Positions 47,009-57,214 of a DNA stretch of 64,000 nt are shown piece by piece. Below the pieces are notes generated by a model. The model was not told where the DNA came from. It was given only the letters and a program-made list of their open reading frames with translations, and ran no database searches. How positions within the stretch are numbered: position 1 is the stretch's first letter; each line of letters starts with the position of its first letter. The translations under genes were made by a program, and so were the position numbers. Source of the DNA: Colwellia sp. (lineage in GTDB: Bacteria; Pseudomonadota; Gammaproteobacteria; Enterobacterales; Alteromonadaceae); NCBI GenBank assembly GCA_002733765.1, contig NVWU01000010.1, positions 62,001 through 126,000 of the forward strand. Direction: 5' to 3'.

Positions 47009-49192
47009 ATGACCCAAACAATTCAATTAGCTGGTTTAACCATAAATGAAAATCTATATGATTTTATTGAACGTGAAGCGCTACCAGAAACAGGTATAGC
47101 ATCAGCACATTTTTGGCAAAGTTTTGCAAAAATCATTAACGATTTATCGGGTGAAAATACACAGTTACTTGCTAAACGAGATGACTTACAAACACAAATA
47201 GATACTTGGCATAAAAATAACTTTGGCGACAAATTCAACTTTGCTAGCTACAAGCAATTTTTGACTGATATAGGTTACCTTGCCCCTGTAGTAGATGATT
47301 TTTCTATCAGCACAGAAAATGTCGATGCCGAACTAGCAACCATTGCCGGTCCTCAGCTCGTTGTACCTATTATGAATGCTCGCTTTGCTTTAAATGCCGT
47401 CAATGCACGTTGGGGTAGCTTATATGATGCTCTTTATGGCACGGATGTTATCAGTACTGAAGATGGTGCAGAGAAATCAAGTAGCTATAACCCTGTACGT
47501 GGTGCCAAAGTTATTCGTTATGCGAAAGAATTTTTAGACCAAGCTATTCCATTAGTTAATGGTAGCCATCAAGATGCGGTTGCTTATCATTTAAATGAAC
47601 AGCAATTAATGGTGAGTTTAGCTAATGGCGAACAAAGCCCGCTACAAGAAAGCAGTGCTTTTATAGGTTACACAGGCAGTATCACCCAGCCAAATACCTT
47701 AGCTTTTAAACATAATGGCTTGCACCTAGAATTGGTATTTGATGCGAATAGTATTATCGGAAAGTCAGAGCCATCAACCTTAAGTGATATTATGCTTGAA
47801 TCAGCACTTACCACAATAATGGATTGTGAAGATTCGGTAGCAGCCGTTGATGGTGAAGATAAAGTAATAGCATACCGTAATTGGCTAGGATTGATGCAAG
47901 GTACGCTAACAGAAGAAATTAATAAAAACGGCCAAGTATTTACCCGTAAAATGAATGAAGACCGCTGCTATCAATCATTATCGGGCGATTCGGTACAACT
48001 TAAAGGTCGCAGTTTGATGTTCGTTCGAAATGTTGGTCACCTTATGACCAATAACGCCATCATTGACGATAAAGGGCGTGAAGTACCTGAAGGGATAATG
48101 GATGCAGTGATCACTTCTTTACTTGCCCTGCATGATTTAAAAGGTAACGGTAAACTAAGTAATAGTAGTGAAGCCTCTATCTACATTGTTAAACCAAAAA
48201 TGCACGGCCCTGATGAAGTACAATTTGCAGATACCTTATTTGCCCGCGTTGAAGATGCACTTTCACTGCCACGTAACACCATTAAAATGGGTATTATGGA
48301 TGAAGAACGACGCACCAGTGTTAATTTAAAAAATTGTATCCATGCAGCAAAAGAGCGCGTGGTATTCATTAACACTGGCTTTTTAGACAGAACAGGTGAT
48401 GAAATTCATACTTCAATGGCTGCTGGCCCAATGGCACGTAAAGCCGATATCAAGCTAACACCTTGGATTGGCGCCTATGAGAATAACAATGTCGATGTTG
48501 GCTTAGCTTGTGGCTTTAGCCAAAAAGCTCAAATTGGTAAAGGTATGTGGCCTATTCCAGATCAAATGGCCAACATGATCGCAACTAAAATTAATCATGT
48601 AGAAGCAGGCGCAAATACGGCTTGGGTGCCATCACCAACGGCAGCAACACTACACGCATTACATTACCATCGCATTGATGTATTCGCGCTACAAAAAGAC
48701 TTAATGAAACGTAAAAGCGCCAGTTTAGATGATATTTTAACTATTCCATTGGCAACAGATACCAACTGGAGCGATGCAGAAATAACAGAAGAACTCGATA
48801 ATAACGCGCAAGGAATTTTAGGTTACGTTGTCCGTTGGATAGACCAAGGTATTGGCTGTTCCAAAGTACCCGATATCAATGATGTCGGTTTAATGGAAGA
48901 TAGAGCAACTTTGCGTATTTCTAGTCAACATATTGCTAACTGGCTACATCACGGCATTTGCAGCCAAGAGCAAGTACAAGCAAGCCTAGAAAAAATGGCT
49001 AAAATTGTTGATGGTCAAAATGCAAGTGATCCAACTTATCAAGCAATGAGTGATGATTTTGCTAATAGCATTGCCTTTAAAGCAGCATCTGCTTTAGTGT
49101 TTTGTGGTGCAGAACAACCCAGTGGTTACACTGAGCCATTATTACATCAATGTCGATTAGATAAAAAACAAGCGCTTGCTAATAATAAATAA
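47009..49192 (+). CDS. glcB: Malate synthase G
   Basis: Joins glyoxylate and acetyl-CoA to malate. 727 residues, the monomeric G-type. Visible: [19 protein letters not shown] start, [23 protein letters not shown], the active-site [26 protein letters not shown], and [18 protein letters not shown] ribosome site at 47000. With aceA it completes the glyoxylate shunt in this region. Confidence 0.96.
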   Translation: MTQTIQLAGLTINENLYDFIEREALPETGIASAHFWQSFAKIINDLSGENTQLLAKRDDLQTQIDTWHKNNFGDKFNFASYKQFLTDIGYLAPVVDDFSISTENVDAELATIAGPQLVVPIMNARFALNAVNARWGSLYDALYGTDVISTEDGAEKSSSYNPVRGAKVIRYAKEFLDQAIPLVNGSHQDAVAYHLNEQQLMVSLANGEQSPLQESSAFIGYTGSITQPNTLAFKHNGLHLELVFDANSIIGKSEPSTLSDIMLESALTTIMDCEDSVAAVDGEDKVIAYRNWLGLMQGTLTEEINKNGQVFTRKMNEDRCYQSLSGDSVQLKGRSLMFVRNVGHLMTNNAIIDDKGREVPEGIMDAVITSLLALHDLKGNGKLSNSSEASIYIVKPKMHGPDEVQFADTLFARVEDALSLPRNTIKMGIMDEERRTSVNLKNCIHAAKERVVFINTGFLDRTGDEIHTSMAAGPMARKADIKLTPWIGAYENNNVDVGLACGFSQKAQIGKGMWPIPDQMANMIATKINHVEAGANTAWVPSPTAATLHALHYHRIDVFALQKDLMKRKSASLDDILTIPLATDTNWSDAEITEELDNNAQGILGYVVRWIDQGIGCSKVPDINDVGLMEDRATLRISSQHIANWLHHGICSQEQVQASLEKMAKIVDGQNASDPTYQAMSDDFANSIAFKAASALVFCGAEQPSGYTEPLLHQCRLDKKQALANNK

Positions 49193-49307
49193 GGTATCCA
49201 CATATAGCTTATTTTCGTAAACGCTAATTTAAATAGATATTATAAAAGCAAATGATTAATAACCTTGTTATTGTCATTTGCTTTTTACTTCTAATACCCT
49301 ACATAGT

Positions 49308-49425
49308 TATACCCATGACCATTAAAAACACATGCTTCAATGGAAGAAAAAACAACTTAAGCAAGGAATGGTTGTTCCATTCACAAAATCAATAACAACG
49401 TATTTATGTCAGTAAAGTTGTAAAA
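49308..49425. repeat. Diverged D-type element copy
   Basis: Starts TATACCCATG and contains GCAAGGaATGGTTGtTCC and CACAAAATCAATAAC, matching blocks of 51099-51293. The right end is not clear. The rest of 49193-49554 shows no gene. Confidence 0.6.
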
Positions 49426-49554
49426 TACATGAAACTTTAATTAGTAACAGCGGTCCTATTTAAATAATAATTTTAATATAAGACCATTTTGCATAAAGAA
49501 GCGAACACTTTCTTATCCTGATTGGCATAAAACGTTTAAAGTAGGAGAACTCTA

Positions 49555-49938
49555 TTGAAAAAGCCAATATCACTATTGTTAATAATTTTAGTCACCGCTA
49601 TATCTTGGTCTAGCTGTGCCAAAAACAAAGTAATTAACGTTGCAACAATTTATAATTTATCTTATCCAATAGTGCCTTCTTTATTATTGACGCCAGTGTT
49701 AACAACATTAGAAAATAATGAAAATTTAGATTTTTTTAATGCTAACGTCGTCAGTGAACATAATCGTTTTTTTGAACTCTCAATTATTTTCAATGAACGT
49801 TTACAACAAATAATGTCTTCTTTTTCCCATTCAAATAATGAAAGTAGCTCCGTTGTGGATAATAGTTTTCCTTCATACACTAGCAACCAATCAACAGTTA
49901 AAACAGGCTTTATCTATTACTCAGTAAAGCCTGACTAA
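49555..49938 (+). CDS. Small exported protein of unknown function
   Basis: 127 residues. It starts at TTG with a strong AGGAG ribosome site seven nt upstream. Signal peptide at 1-22 (KKPISLLLIILVTAISWSS; Cys21 might be lipidated, but no clear lipobox). The mature part has hydrophobic and Asn/Ser-rich stretches with no family I recognise. Its final 29 nt overlap the end of the convergent oxyR-like gene. Expressed status uncertain. Confidence 0.55.
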   Translation: MKKPISLLLIILVTAISWSSCAKNKVINVATIYNLSYPIVPSLLLTPVLTTLENNENLDFFNANVVSEHNRFFELSIIFNERLQQIMSSFSHSNNESSSVVDNSFPSYTSNQSTVKTGFIYYSVKPD

Positions 49939-50833
49939 TAACATCGGCTAATGATATAAATGTTGCTTCACGCATACTAGTTTTGCGCCATATAATACCT
50001 ATTTCTCGATATACCTCGCCTTGCATCGGCTTAATGAACAAGCCTTCTAACTTACCAACCCCTTTATCAACCGCCATTTTAGGTAAAAAAGTAACACCGT
50101 GGTGAAAGGCTGTCATTTGAACTAATGTTGCCAAACTTGAGGCTGAGAAACTATTAATAAGACTCGCATCCGCGAGTTTACATGCAGAGACAGCATGCTC
50201 AGTTAAGCAATGTTCTTTGTTGAGTAGAAAAACACTTTTTTCAGGGAGACTTTGATAGTCTAAAGACGCTTGAAAGCGATTAACTAGCGCTTTATCACCG
50301 GCAATATAGAAATCATCTTGCCCTAAAATTTTTGAAAAAAAGTTATTTTTTTGGATAGGAAATGCCATTATTGCACAATCAATTTCTCCTTGTTCCAGCT
50401 GAGCCAGTAAATTTTCAGTAGTGTCTTCTCTTAAATATAACTCAAGATTGGGTAAACTCTTTTGGCAAGCTTGTACTAAATCTGTGAGTAAAAAAGGGGC
50501 AATAGTGGGGATGCATCCCAGATTGATACTACCGCTATTATGACCGCCTTGTTGTTGGGAAAATACCGTAAACTCATTAGCATGCAGTATCAACTTTTGG
50601 GCAAGTGCCACCACTTGCTTTCCATGACTGGTAAAAATAAAGCGTTTATGTTCTCGTTCCAATAATTGACAAGATAACTGTTGTTCTAATTTTACAATAG
50701 CGCTACTTAATGTTGACTGGCTAATAAAACAGGCTTCTGCAGCCTTGTTGAAGTGCTGATATTTATCAAGAGCTACCAAGTAGCTTAAATGTTTTAAGTT
50801 AGGTAATTTATTATTAAATGTTTTATTGCTCAT
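49910..50833 (-). CDS. oxyR: Hydrogen peroxide sensor regulator OxyR
   Basis: LysR-type regulator, 307 residues. Winged helix at the N-terminus (HFNKAAEACFISQSTLSSAI). The redox pair is conserved: Cys209 and Cys218 in EHCLTEHAVSACKL, with eight residues between, exactly the spacing of the E. coli C199/C208 pair; these form the disulfide on peroxide exposure. Position in the second domain also matches. No catalase or ahp gene lies next to it; the neighbour at 49555 overlaps its 3' end. Confidence 0.88.
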   Translation of the reverse strand: MSNKTFNNKLPNLKHLSYLVALDKYQHFNKAAEACFISQSTLSSAIVKLEQQLSCQLLEREHKRFIFTSHGKQVVALAQKLILHANEFTVFSQQQGGHNSGSINLGCIPTIAPFLLTDLVQACQKSLPNLELYLREDTTENLLAQLEQGEIDCAIMAFPIQKNNFFSKILGQDDFYIAGDKALVNRFQASLDYQSLPEKSVFLLNKEHCLTEHAVSACKLADASLINSFSASSLATLVQMTAFHHGVTFLPKMAVDKGVGKLEGLFIKPMQGEVYREIGIIWRKTSMREATFISLADVISQALLSNR

Positions 50834-50873
50834 AGAGTTTCAACTTTTTAGATTAAGAGCTCAATAAAATATT

Positions 50874-51025
50874 ATACCAATAAATATGTGACTTTTCTGA
50901 ATGGCCTAAACGGCCAAGAACATCGCTGCTTTCAATCACACACGCCAACTATTACTTAATCAAGCACCTTGTTATTGAAAATCTATCCTTATTTATACTT
51001 GAACACTAGCTTACTGATATTAATT
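50874..51025. repeat. M-type MITE-like element, copy 2 (reverse orientation)
   Basis: Starts ATACCAATAAATATGTGAC; the complement of its centre (ATTGAAAGCAGCGATGTT) matches the core of 22462-22620. Also shared: AATCAAGCaccTTGTTaTTGA. The right terminal repeat is eroded. Confidence 0.7.
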
Positions 51026-51098
51026 ATGAATGAGTAATTTAAATCAACAGCTCTTTAAAATCAAAGAAAAATACGATATGGTTAGCATAATTTTATTA

Positions 51099-51293
51099 TA
51101 TCCCCATGTTACTTCAATATGTCGGATTCAGCAGGGATTAGAAACGTCTTTAGGCAAGGTATTGATTAAAGAGAATGGTTGCTCCTTTCTCAAAATCAAT
51201 AACGTAACATAAAGCGTTTCTAAACCCGTCCTGCGGGAACGTATGAGTCGCTCAAGCGTCCTGAAACTCGCATATTGAAGTATCATGGGTATA
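51099..51293. repeat. D-type inverted-repeat element, copy 2
   Basis: 195 bp with long terminal inverted repeats: left TATCCCCATGTTACTTCAAT; right complement TATACCCATGATACTTCAAT, with three mismatches in 20 bases and extended similarity inward. It sits 20 bp before the ppiC start and abuts the copy of the M-type element, so 50834-51312 is almost wholly repeat. Confidence 0.8.
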
Positions 51294-51312
51294 GCAACTA
51301 ACGGGAAAAACT

Positions 51313-51591
51313 ATGTCACAAGCTGCAGCACGCCATTTATTGGTTGACACTGAAGAACAGTGCTTAGCATTAAAAGCTGAAATAGAAAGTGGAAAAGATT
51401 TTGCAGAAGTCGCTAAAGAGCATTCAAATTGCCCTTCAAAAGCACAAGGTGGTGATTTAGGATCTTTTGGTCCAGGTCAGATGGTTCCAGAATTTGATAA
51501 AGTAGTATTTTCCGCACCACTCAATGAAGTACAAGGTCCAGTAAAAACGCAGTTTGGCTATCATTTACTAGAAGTAACAGCGCGCGATTAA
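51313..51591 (+). CDS. ppiC: Parvulin-type peptidyl-prolyl isomerase
   Basis: 92 residues, a single free-standing parvulin domain without a signal. AAARHLLVDTEEQC start, F-A-E-V-A-K-E-H-S-x-C-P-S, GGDLGSFGPGQMVPEFD, and GPVKTQFGYHLLEV. Acts in the cytosol on X-Pro bonds. Upstream repeat leaves only a short promoter region. Terminator follows. Confidence 0.95.
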   Translation: MSQAAARHLLVDTEEQCLALKAEIESGKDFAEVAKEHSNCPSKAQGGDLGSFGPGQMVPEFDKVVFSAPLNEVQGPVKTQFGYHLLEVTARD

Positions 51592-51640
51592 AACCTTATA
51601 AAGCTTGCTTAAATAATATATTTTAAGTTAAGAAGTAATA

Positions 51641-51672
51641 AAAAAAGCCGCAACAAACGTTGCGGCTTTTTT
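51641..51672. terminator. Bidirectional terminator between ppiC and pit
   Basis: AAAAAAGCCGCAAC / GTTGCGGCTTTTTT perfect stem with an AAAC loop. Confidence 0.92.
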
Positions 51673-51694
51673 ATATTTACAGAAAGCGTTTTAT

Positions 51695-52960
51695 CTAAGT
51701 AAAAGTCGCCTGCATCATCCAGAAGAACAGTATTGACAGTCCAGCACCAATTGGTAACGTTATTACCCAAGATACGACAATGTTACGTACTACGCCTAAA
51801 TTAATAGCAGCAATACCACGAGCCATACCTACACCCAATACAGCACCAACTAAGGTTTGCGTGGTTGAAATAGGTAAGCCTGCACCTGAGGCGATAACAA
51901 CGGTACATGCGGCAGCAAGTTCTGCAGCAAAACCACGACTTGGGGTTAAATGAGTGATGCCATGACCAATAGTTGCCATAACTTTATGACCAAAGATAGC
52001 CAAACCAGCAACGATACCAAAACCACCTAGTGGTAATATCCACCAAGCTATGGTCGATTTCGCAGCAATTTGACCACCATTATCAACAATACTAACAACC
52101 GCAGCTAGTGGGCCAATCGCGTTAGCAACATCGTTTGAACCATGAGCAAAAGCCATACAACAAGCCGTTACGATCATTAATACTGCAAATACTTTTTCGA
52201 CATTGGCATAATGCGTTTTAAGTGCTGCTGATTCATCAAACTTAAGGCGGTTAATAAAAATCTTACCAATAATCGCAACAATAACCGCGGTGATAGCAGC
52301 ATAAATAAAGCCATCAGCAGTGCCAATATGTAGATCTAAATGCTTAAGACCTTTTTTGATAGTCACTAACGCCAGTACAAAGCCAGCTAAAAACATATAT
52401 AACGGCACCCAGCGTTTAGCCTGCTCTAATGGTTTATCCGTATCAAAAATAAGTTTTTGTGCGCTATTAAAAATAATAAAAGCGATGACACCGGAAATAA
52501 GTGGCGTGATAACCCAACTACCAACAATACCACCAACTTTACTCCATTCCACAGCATCAGGGCTTACGCCAACCGCAGCAAAACCAACAATAGCGCCAAC
52601 AATAGAATGGGTAGTCGATACAGGCCAACCTAATGCCGATGCAATAAGTAACCAAGTAGCAGCAGCAAATAATGCTGAGATCATACCAAAAACAAGTAGT
52701 TCAGGTGAATCTATAAAGAAATTGGCATCAATAATGCCTTTACGAATTGTTGAAGTAACTTCACCGCCGGCTAAATAAGCACCGGCAAATTCAAAAATCA
52801 TCGCGATAATAATCGCTTGCTTGATAGTCAGTGCTTTTGAACCAACAGAGGTCCCCATAGCATTAGCGACGTCATTGGCACCAATGCCCCACGCCATAAA
52901 TAAGCCTACAACCGCAGCAATAATAACTAAGGTATAGCCAGAGTTAAGTAAAATTTCCAT
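51695..52960 (-). CDS. pit: Inorganic phosphate transporter, PiT family
   Basis: 421 residues with about ten hydrophobic segments and the duplicated PiT signature: GANDVANAMGTSVGSKALT at the N-terminal half and GSNDVANAIGPLAAV in the C-terminal half. Proton- or sodium-coupled phosphate uptake. It follows the DUF47 gene by 10 nt in the same direction, and the pair is preceded by a Pho box, so it is likely induced by phosphate shortage. Confidence 0.94.
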   Translation of the reverse strand: MEILLNSGYTLVIIAAVVGLFMAWGIGANDVANAMGTSVGSKALTIKQAIIIAMIFEFAGAYLAGGEVTSTIRKGIIDANFFIDSPELLVFGMISALFAAATWLLIASALGWPVSTTHSIVGAIVGFAAVGVSPDAVEWSKVGGIVGSWVITPLISGVIAFIIFNSAQKLIFDTDKPLEQAKRWVPLYMFLAGFVLALVTIKKGLKHLDLHIGTADGFIYAAITAVIVAIIGKIFINRLKFDESAALKTHYANVEKVFAVLMIVTACCMAFAHGSNDVANAIGPLAAVVSIVDNGGQIAAKSTIAWWILPLGGFGIVAGLAIFGHKVMATIGHGITHLTPSRGFAAELAAACTVVIASGAGLPISTTQTLVGAVLGVGMARGIAAINLGVVRNIVVSWVITLPIGAGLSILFFWMMQATFT

Positions 52961-52970
52961 CAGTTAACCC

Positions 52971-53651
52971 TTATTTTCTAGCAAGAAGTATTTCTAAACG
53001 TGCACCAACACGTTCAGCTAGATCGGCTAAATCACCAACCCAATCAATAATTTGATATAAAAACATTACATCAACCGGATTTAAGTCACGTTCTAAAGCG
53101 AGTAAATCTTTACGCAAAATAATTTGCATAGAATCAGTATCGTCTTCAATTTCATCTAATTGATTGATCATTTTTTCAACCAATACCACTTCACGACCAC
53201 GAAAGCCTGTTTCTAACAGATCATCTAATTCGTTAATTGCTTCGGCAGCTTTTTCTGTCGCTTCAATACAACGCGCTAAATACTCTGAAAATTGTGCTTG
53301 TAAACTAGTTGGTATCTCTAATTTACGACCTAAAACACGCCCCGCAATATCCTTTGCACGATTGGCTATTTTATCCTGCTGAGTAAGTAACTCGAGTAAA
53401 TCAGCTCTATCTACCGGCATAAACAAACCACCGGGTAGCTCTAAACGTAGTTGACGTTTTAATATATCAGCATCTTGTTCTAACTTAGATATTTTACGAC
53501 GAACTTTAGTCGCTTCACTCCAGTTTTGTTCGTAACAAGCTGTAAAAAAAGGAATAAGTTGATTGCTACATCTAACAACCAATCTAATATGTTTTTCTAA
53601 TGGTTTAATAGGCGACTTTGCAAAGACACCTAATATTGTGTTTCTGGCCAT
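52971..53651 (-). CDS. DUF47/PhoU-like phosphate transport accessory protein
   Basis: 226 residues, the TIGR00153 group of PhoU-like helical proteins, almost always encoded next to a PiT transporter. Visible: GVFAKSPIKPLEKHI start, KLEQDADILKRQLR metal-site-like segment, LLETGFRGREV, and D-D-T-D-S-M-Q metal-binding block. It probably regulates Pit. First gene of the operon behind a Pho box. Confidence 0.9.
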   Translation of the reverse strand: MARNTILGVFAKSPIKPLEKHIRLVVRCSNQLIPFFTACYEQNWSEATKVRRKISKLEQDADILKRQLRLELPGGLFMPVDRADLLELLTQQDKIANRAKDIAGRVLGRKLEIPTSLQAQFSEYLARCIEATEKAAEAINELDDLLETGFRGREVVLVEKMINQLDEIEDDTDSMQIILRKDLLALERDLNPVDVMFLYQIIDWVGDLADLAERVGARLEILLARK

Positions 53652-53764
53652 AATGGGTTCCAGTTTATTATTTTTCAGGGCGGATAATAACGTATTTATC
53701 TAGCAATGTTAACTTTACTAGGCAAGCTCCACCTAGACTGTTAAATTTTATCGGTCAGAATTAT

Positions 53765-53782
53765 ATGACAGTTATGTGACAG
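53765..53782 (-). promoter_or_regulatory. Pho box upstream of the DUF47-pit operon
   Basis: On the minus strand CTGTCACATAACTGTCAT, matching the E. coli consensus CTGTCATAwAwCTGTCAy at all but two positions, with the two CTGTCA half-sites 11 bp apart. A third GACAG at 53800 is in phase (two further turns). It lies about 115 bp before the DUF47 start. Confidence 0.85.
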
Positions 53783-54008
53783 TTTTATTACAAGTAAAAG
53801 ACAGTGATAAAAATGAGTGGATAGTAGCGAGTTAATAATAATTTAAAATTAGTGATTTATTGCTTATTTCAAGAACAATTAATAAATTAATTTATGCACC
53901 ATTTTACCATAAAAGAGGGAAAGTACTCGATACTGTATTTATCGTTACCTTTTTTGAATACTGATTTTTCTTTCAATAATGTATCAACCCGTTATAACTC
54001 TAGAAAGA

Positions 54009-54084
54009 TATACCCATTGAAATACATCAACTAATGACGAGACACGTTAAAGATGCCCGCCTTGCAATACAAAAAAATGGGTTA
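54009..54084. repeat. Short inverted-repeat relic before pilU
   Basis: TACCCATT (54011) and AATGGGTTA (about 54077) flank 66 bp. The left end TATACCCAT resembles the D-type elements. Probably a shortened relic. The rest of 53783-54090 contains only AT-rich sequence. Confidence 0.4.
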
Positions 54085-54090
54085 CCAATA

Positions 54091-55212
54091 CTATTTAGGC
54101 TCAAACCCCTCAAGCGTTACACCTGTTAGTCCGCCAGTACCACTTTGATCATTATCTCTCAGTTTAATCATCAAGCGTAAGTCATTAGGTGAATCAGCAT
54201 GATGAATAGCATCCGCATAACTAATTAGACTTTGTTGGTATAAATTAAAGAGTGCTTGATCAAAAGTTTGCATACCTAACTCATTGGATTTTTGCATCAC
54301 TTCTTTGATACTGCCTATATCACCTTTTTTTATCAGCTCTGCAACATAGGGTGAATTTAATAAGACCTCTATAACTGCAACACGGCCATTACCATCTATT
54401 GTTGGCACCAATTGTTGAGCAATTATTCCGCGTAAATTCAACGCTAAATCAAACAATAATTTACCATGTTGATCAGCCGGAACTAAATGCATAATACGGT
54501 CAATCGCTTGGTTTGCATTATTTGCATGCAATGTAGCAATACATAAATGCCCAGTTTCTGCAAAACTTAACGCATATTCCATCGTTTCTTTACTACGAAT
54601 TTCACCAATTAAAATAACATCAGGTGCTTGTCGCAATGAACTTTTCAGTGCAGCATCAAATGATTCCGTATCTAAACCGACTTCCCGCTGAGTGATCATA
54701 CTTTTTGCATGTTCATGAACAAATTCCACCGGATCTTCAATCGTAAGAATATGCCCTCGAGAATTTCGATTTCGATAACCGATCAAGGACGCCATCGAAG
54801 TCGACTTACCCGTACCCGTACCACCAACAAAAAGCAGTAAACCTCGTTTCGACATCACTACATCTTTAAGTATTGAAGGCAAGCCTAAGTCGTCAAGATC
54901 AGGAATATCAGTCACAATACGACGGACAACCATGCCCGCCATATCTCGTTGCCAAAAAGCAGATATCCGAAAACGTCCTATATTGTCAATAGATATGGCA
55001 AAGTTACACTCTTTTTCTTCATCAAATTGCCGAACCTGTTTTTCATTCATTGCATTATGAACTAAGCCTAACGACTCTTCAGCTGACAAGACATGCTCAC
55101 TAATAGGATGTAATTCGCCATTAATTTTTGCACTAACAGCTAACTTCGCCGTAACAAACATGTCGGATGCCTCAACGCTCACCATTTTTTCTAATAGCTG
55201 ATGAAAATTCAT
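54091..55212 (-). CDS. pilU: Twitching motility ATPase PilU
   Basis: Accessory retraction ATPase of type IV pili. 373 residues. Walker A GGTGTGKST at 130-138, Walker B with VILIGEIRS, His box LHANNANQAIDRIMH. N-terminal PAS-like PilT fold (MFVTAKLAVSAKINGEL). It follows pilT with 33 nt between, hence co-transcribed. Confidence 0.95.
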   Translation of the reverse strand: MNFHQLLEKMVSVEASDMFVTAKLAVSAKINGELHPISEHVLSAEESLGLVHNAMNEKQVRQFDEEKECNFAISIDNIGRFRISAFWQRDMAGMVVRRIVTDIPDLDDLGLPSILKDVVMSKRGLLLFVGGTGTGKSTSMASLIGYRNRNSRGHILTIEDPVEFVHEHAKSMITQREVGLDTESFDAALKSSLRQAPDVILIGEIRSKETMEYALSFAETGHLCIATLHANNANQAIDRIMHLVPADQHGKLLFDLALNLRGIIAQQLVPTIDGNGRVAVIEVLLNSPYVAELIKKGDIGSIKEVMQKSNELGMQTFDQALFNLYQQSLISYADAIHHADSPNDLRLMIKLRDNDQSGTGGLTGVTLEGFEPK

Positions 55213-55245
55213 TAGATATTCCTGTTCTTATATTGCTAAAATGTA

Positions 55246-56289
55246 TTAAAAACTCTTAAATTGGTTTTTATCTACCGCTTTTTCCATTGCCGCACTTTTA
55301 GTGATCACACCGCGATTAACAAGGTTTTGTAAACATTGATCCATTGTTTGCATACCATGTGACATACCGGTTTGAATTGACGAATACATTTGTGCAATTT
55401 TATCCTCACGAATTAAATTTCTAATCGCTGGGGTACCAATCATAATTTCATGGGAGGCAACGCGACCGCCACCCACTTTTTTAATTAAAGTTTGAGAAAT
55501 AACTGCGCGCAGAGATTCTGACAACATAGAGCGCACCATCGATTTTTCCGCTGCTGGAAATACATCAATAATACGGTCAATAGTTTTAGGCGCAGAAGTA
55601 GTATGTAATGTACCGAACACTAAATGACCTGTTTCTGCTGCGGTCATCGCAAGACGAATAGTTTCTAGATCACGCATTTCACCCACTAAAATAACATCAG
55701 GATCTTCACGCAAAGCTGAACGTAATGCAGCTTCAAAACTTAACGTATCTCGATGCACTTCTCGTTGATTAATTAAGCATTGTTTATTTTCATGCACGAA
55801 TTCAATTGGATCTTCAATTGTTAAAATATGATCATTTTTAGTATTATTAATATAATCAACCATCGCGGCTAAGGTAGTTGATTTACCCGAGCCTGTTGGG
55901 CCTGTTACCAAAACCAAACCACGCGGCGTGTCAGAAATATCACGAAAAATATCAGGACAGCCTAGATCATCTAACGAGAGAATCTTACTTGGAATAGTAC
56001 GAAATACGGCAGCAGGACCTCTATTTTGATTAAAAGCATTCACCCTAAAACGTGCTAAATTTGGTACTTCAAAAGAAAAATCCACCTCTAATTTTTCTTC
56101 ATATTCTTTACGTTGGCGATCATTCATAATATCGTAAACTAAAGCGTTTACATCTTTAGCATCAAAAGCAGGGATATTTAATTTACGCACATCACCATCG
56201 ACTCGAATCAATGGTGGCGACCCCGTTGATAGATGTAAATCTGACGCTTCATGCTGCACACTAAATGCGAGTAGTTCGGTAATATCCAT
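55246..56289 (-). CDS. pilT: Twitching motility ATPase PilT
   Basis: Main retraction ATPase of type IV pili. 347 residues. MDITELLAFSVQHEASDLHL start, Walker A GPTGSGKST at 130-138, Walker B VILVGEMRD, HTTSAPKTIDRIID box, and the conserved AIRNLIRE retraction motif. Divergent from yggS, the classic neighbourhood. Confidence 0.97.
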   Translation of the reverse strand: MDITELLAFSVQHEASDLHLSTGSPPLIRVDGDVRKLNIPAFDAKDVNALVYDIMNDRQRKEYEEKLEVDFSFEVPNLARFRVNAFNQNRGPAAVFRTIPSKILSLDDLGCPDIFRDISDTPRGLVLVTGPTGSGKSTTLAAMVDYINNTKNDHILTIEDPIEFVHENKQCLINQREVHRDTLSFEAALRSALREDPDVILVGEMRDLETIRLAMTAAETGHLVFGTLHTTSAPKTIDRIIDVFPAAEKSMVRSMLSESLRAVISQTLIKKVGGGRVASHEIMIGTPAIRNLIREDKIAQMYSSIQTGMSHGMQTMDQCLQNLVNRGVITKSAAMEKAVDKNQFKSF

Positions 56290-56401
56290 AAAAAATCCTC
56301 GGTTTATCTGTTAAAATAGTATCTGTTAAAGGTATAAAGTACTATTTGTTAAAATATATATCTGTCAAAGTATTAGACTCAACATTATTTAGCTAAAAAA
56401 C

Positions 56402-57145
56402 ATGAACAAAATTAAAGAAAATATAGAAAATATTAAACAACAAATTGATCAAGCTTACCATGCTACTTACCATACGAATAATCAAGCAAATAAGTCATCT
56501 TCAACTAATAGAAAAAATCCTATTACATTACTCGCGGTTAGTAAAACCAAACCAGCGACGGCGATAGAACAAGCTTACTTAGCTGGGCAACGTAATTTTG
56601 GTGAAAATTATTTACAAGAAGCGGTTGAGAAAATAGCTCAATTATCACATTGTCCAAAACTTTGCTGGCACTTTATTGGTCCTATTCAATCTAATAAAAC
56701 AAAGCAAATTGCAAAAAATTTCACTTGGGTGCACAGCGTTGATAGAGCTAAAATTGCCAGACGCTTAAATACACACCTTAAAGAGTATTTAAGTGAAGAA
56801 AAGCATTCAAATTCTTGTCAAGATAGCGCGCTAAACATTTGTTTACAAGTCAATATTAGTGAAGAGCCATCAAAATCTGGCGTCATGGCTAGTGAACTGT
56901 TTTCTTTAGCTGAAGTTGTTGATAACTGTGATAAACTCACTTTACGGGGCTTAATGGCTATTCCTGAAAAAAATACCGGTGTGGCAAGTTACGAAAAAAT
57001 GCAACACTTGTTTAAAAAATTACAAGCCCAATATCCAACCGTAGATACACTTTCTATGGGTATGTCGAACGATTTAAATATAGCAATAGCTCATGGTTCA
57101 ACAATGGTAAGAATAGGTAGAGCCATCTTTGGAGAAAGAGATTAG
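56402..57145 (+). CDS. yggS: PLP homeostasis protein YggS
   Basis: 247 residues, slightly long. The PLP Lys is in AVSKTKP (Lys48), then NFGENYLQEA, WHFIGPIQSNK, GLMAIPE and SMGMSNDL with the closing phosphate-loop and VRIGRAIFG. A Asn/Ser/Thr-rich insertion around 22-40 (HTNNQANKSSSTNRKN) is unusual. Head of yggS-proC-yggT. Confidence 0.95.
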   Translation: MNKIKENIENIKQQIDQAYHATYHTNNQANKSSSTNRKNPITLLAVSKTKPATAIEQAYLAGQRNFGENYLQEAVEKIAQLSHCPKLCWHFIGPIQSNKTKQIAKNFTWVHSVDRAKIARRLNTHLKEYLSEEKHSNSCQDSALNICLQVNISEEPSKSGVMASELFSLAEVVDNCDKLTLRGLMAIPEKNTGVASYEKMQHLFKKLQAQYPTVDTLSMGMSNDLNIAIAHGSTMVRIGRAIFGERD

Positions 57146-57214
57146 AGTGACTAGCGATTCAAAAAAATTACGACCATTAAAACTAGCAAAAGTAAAATTA
57201 GGATAACAATATTT

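Noticed and set aside
51030..51212. 60-codon frame before ppiC
   Set aside because: Mostly inside the D-type repeat; no independent support.
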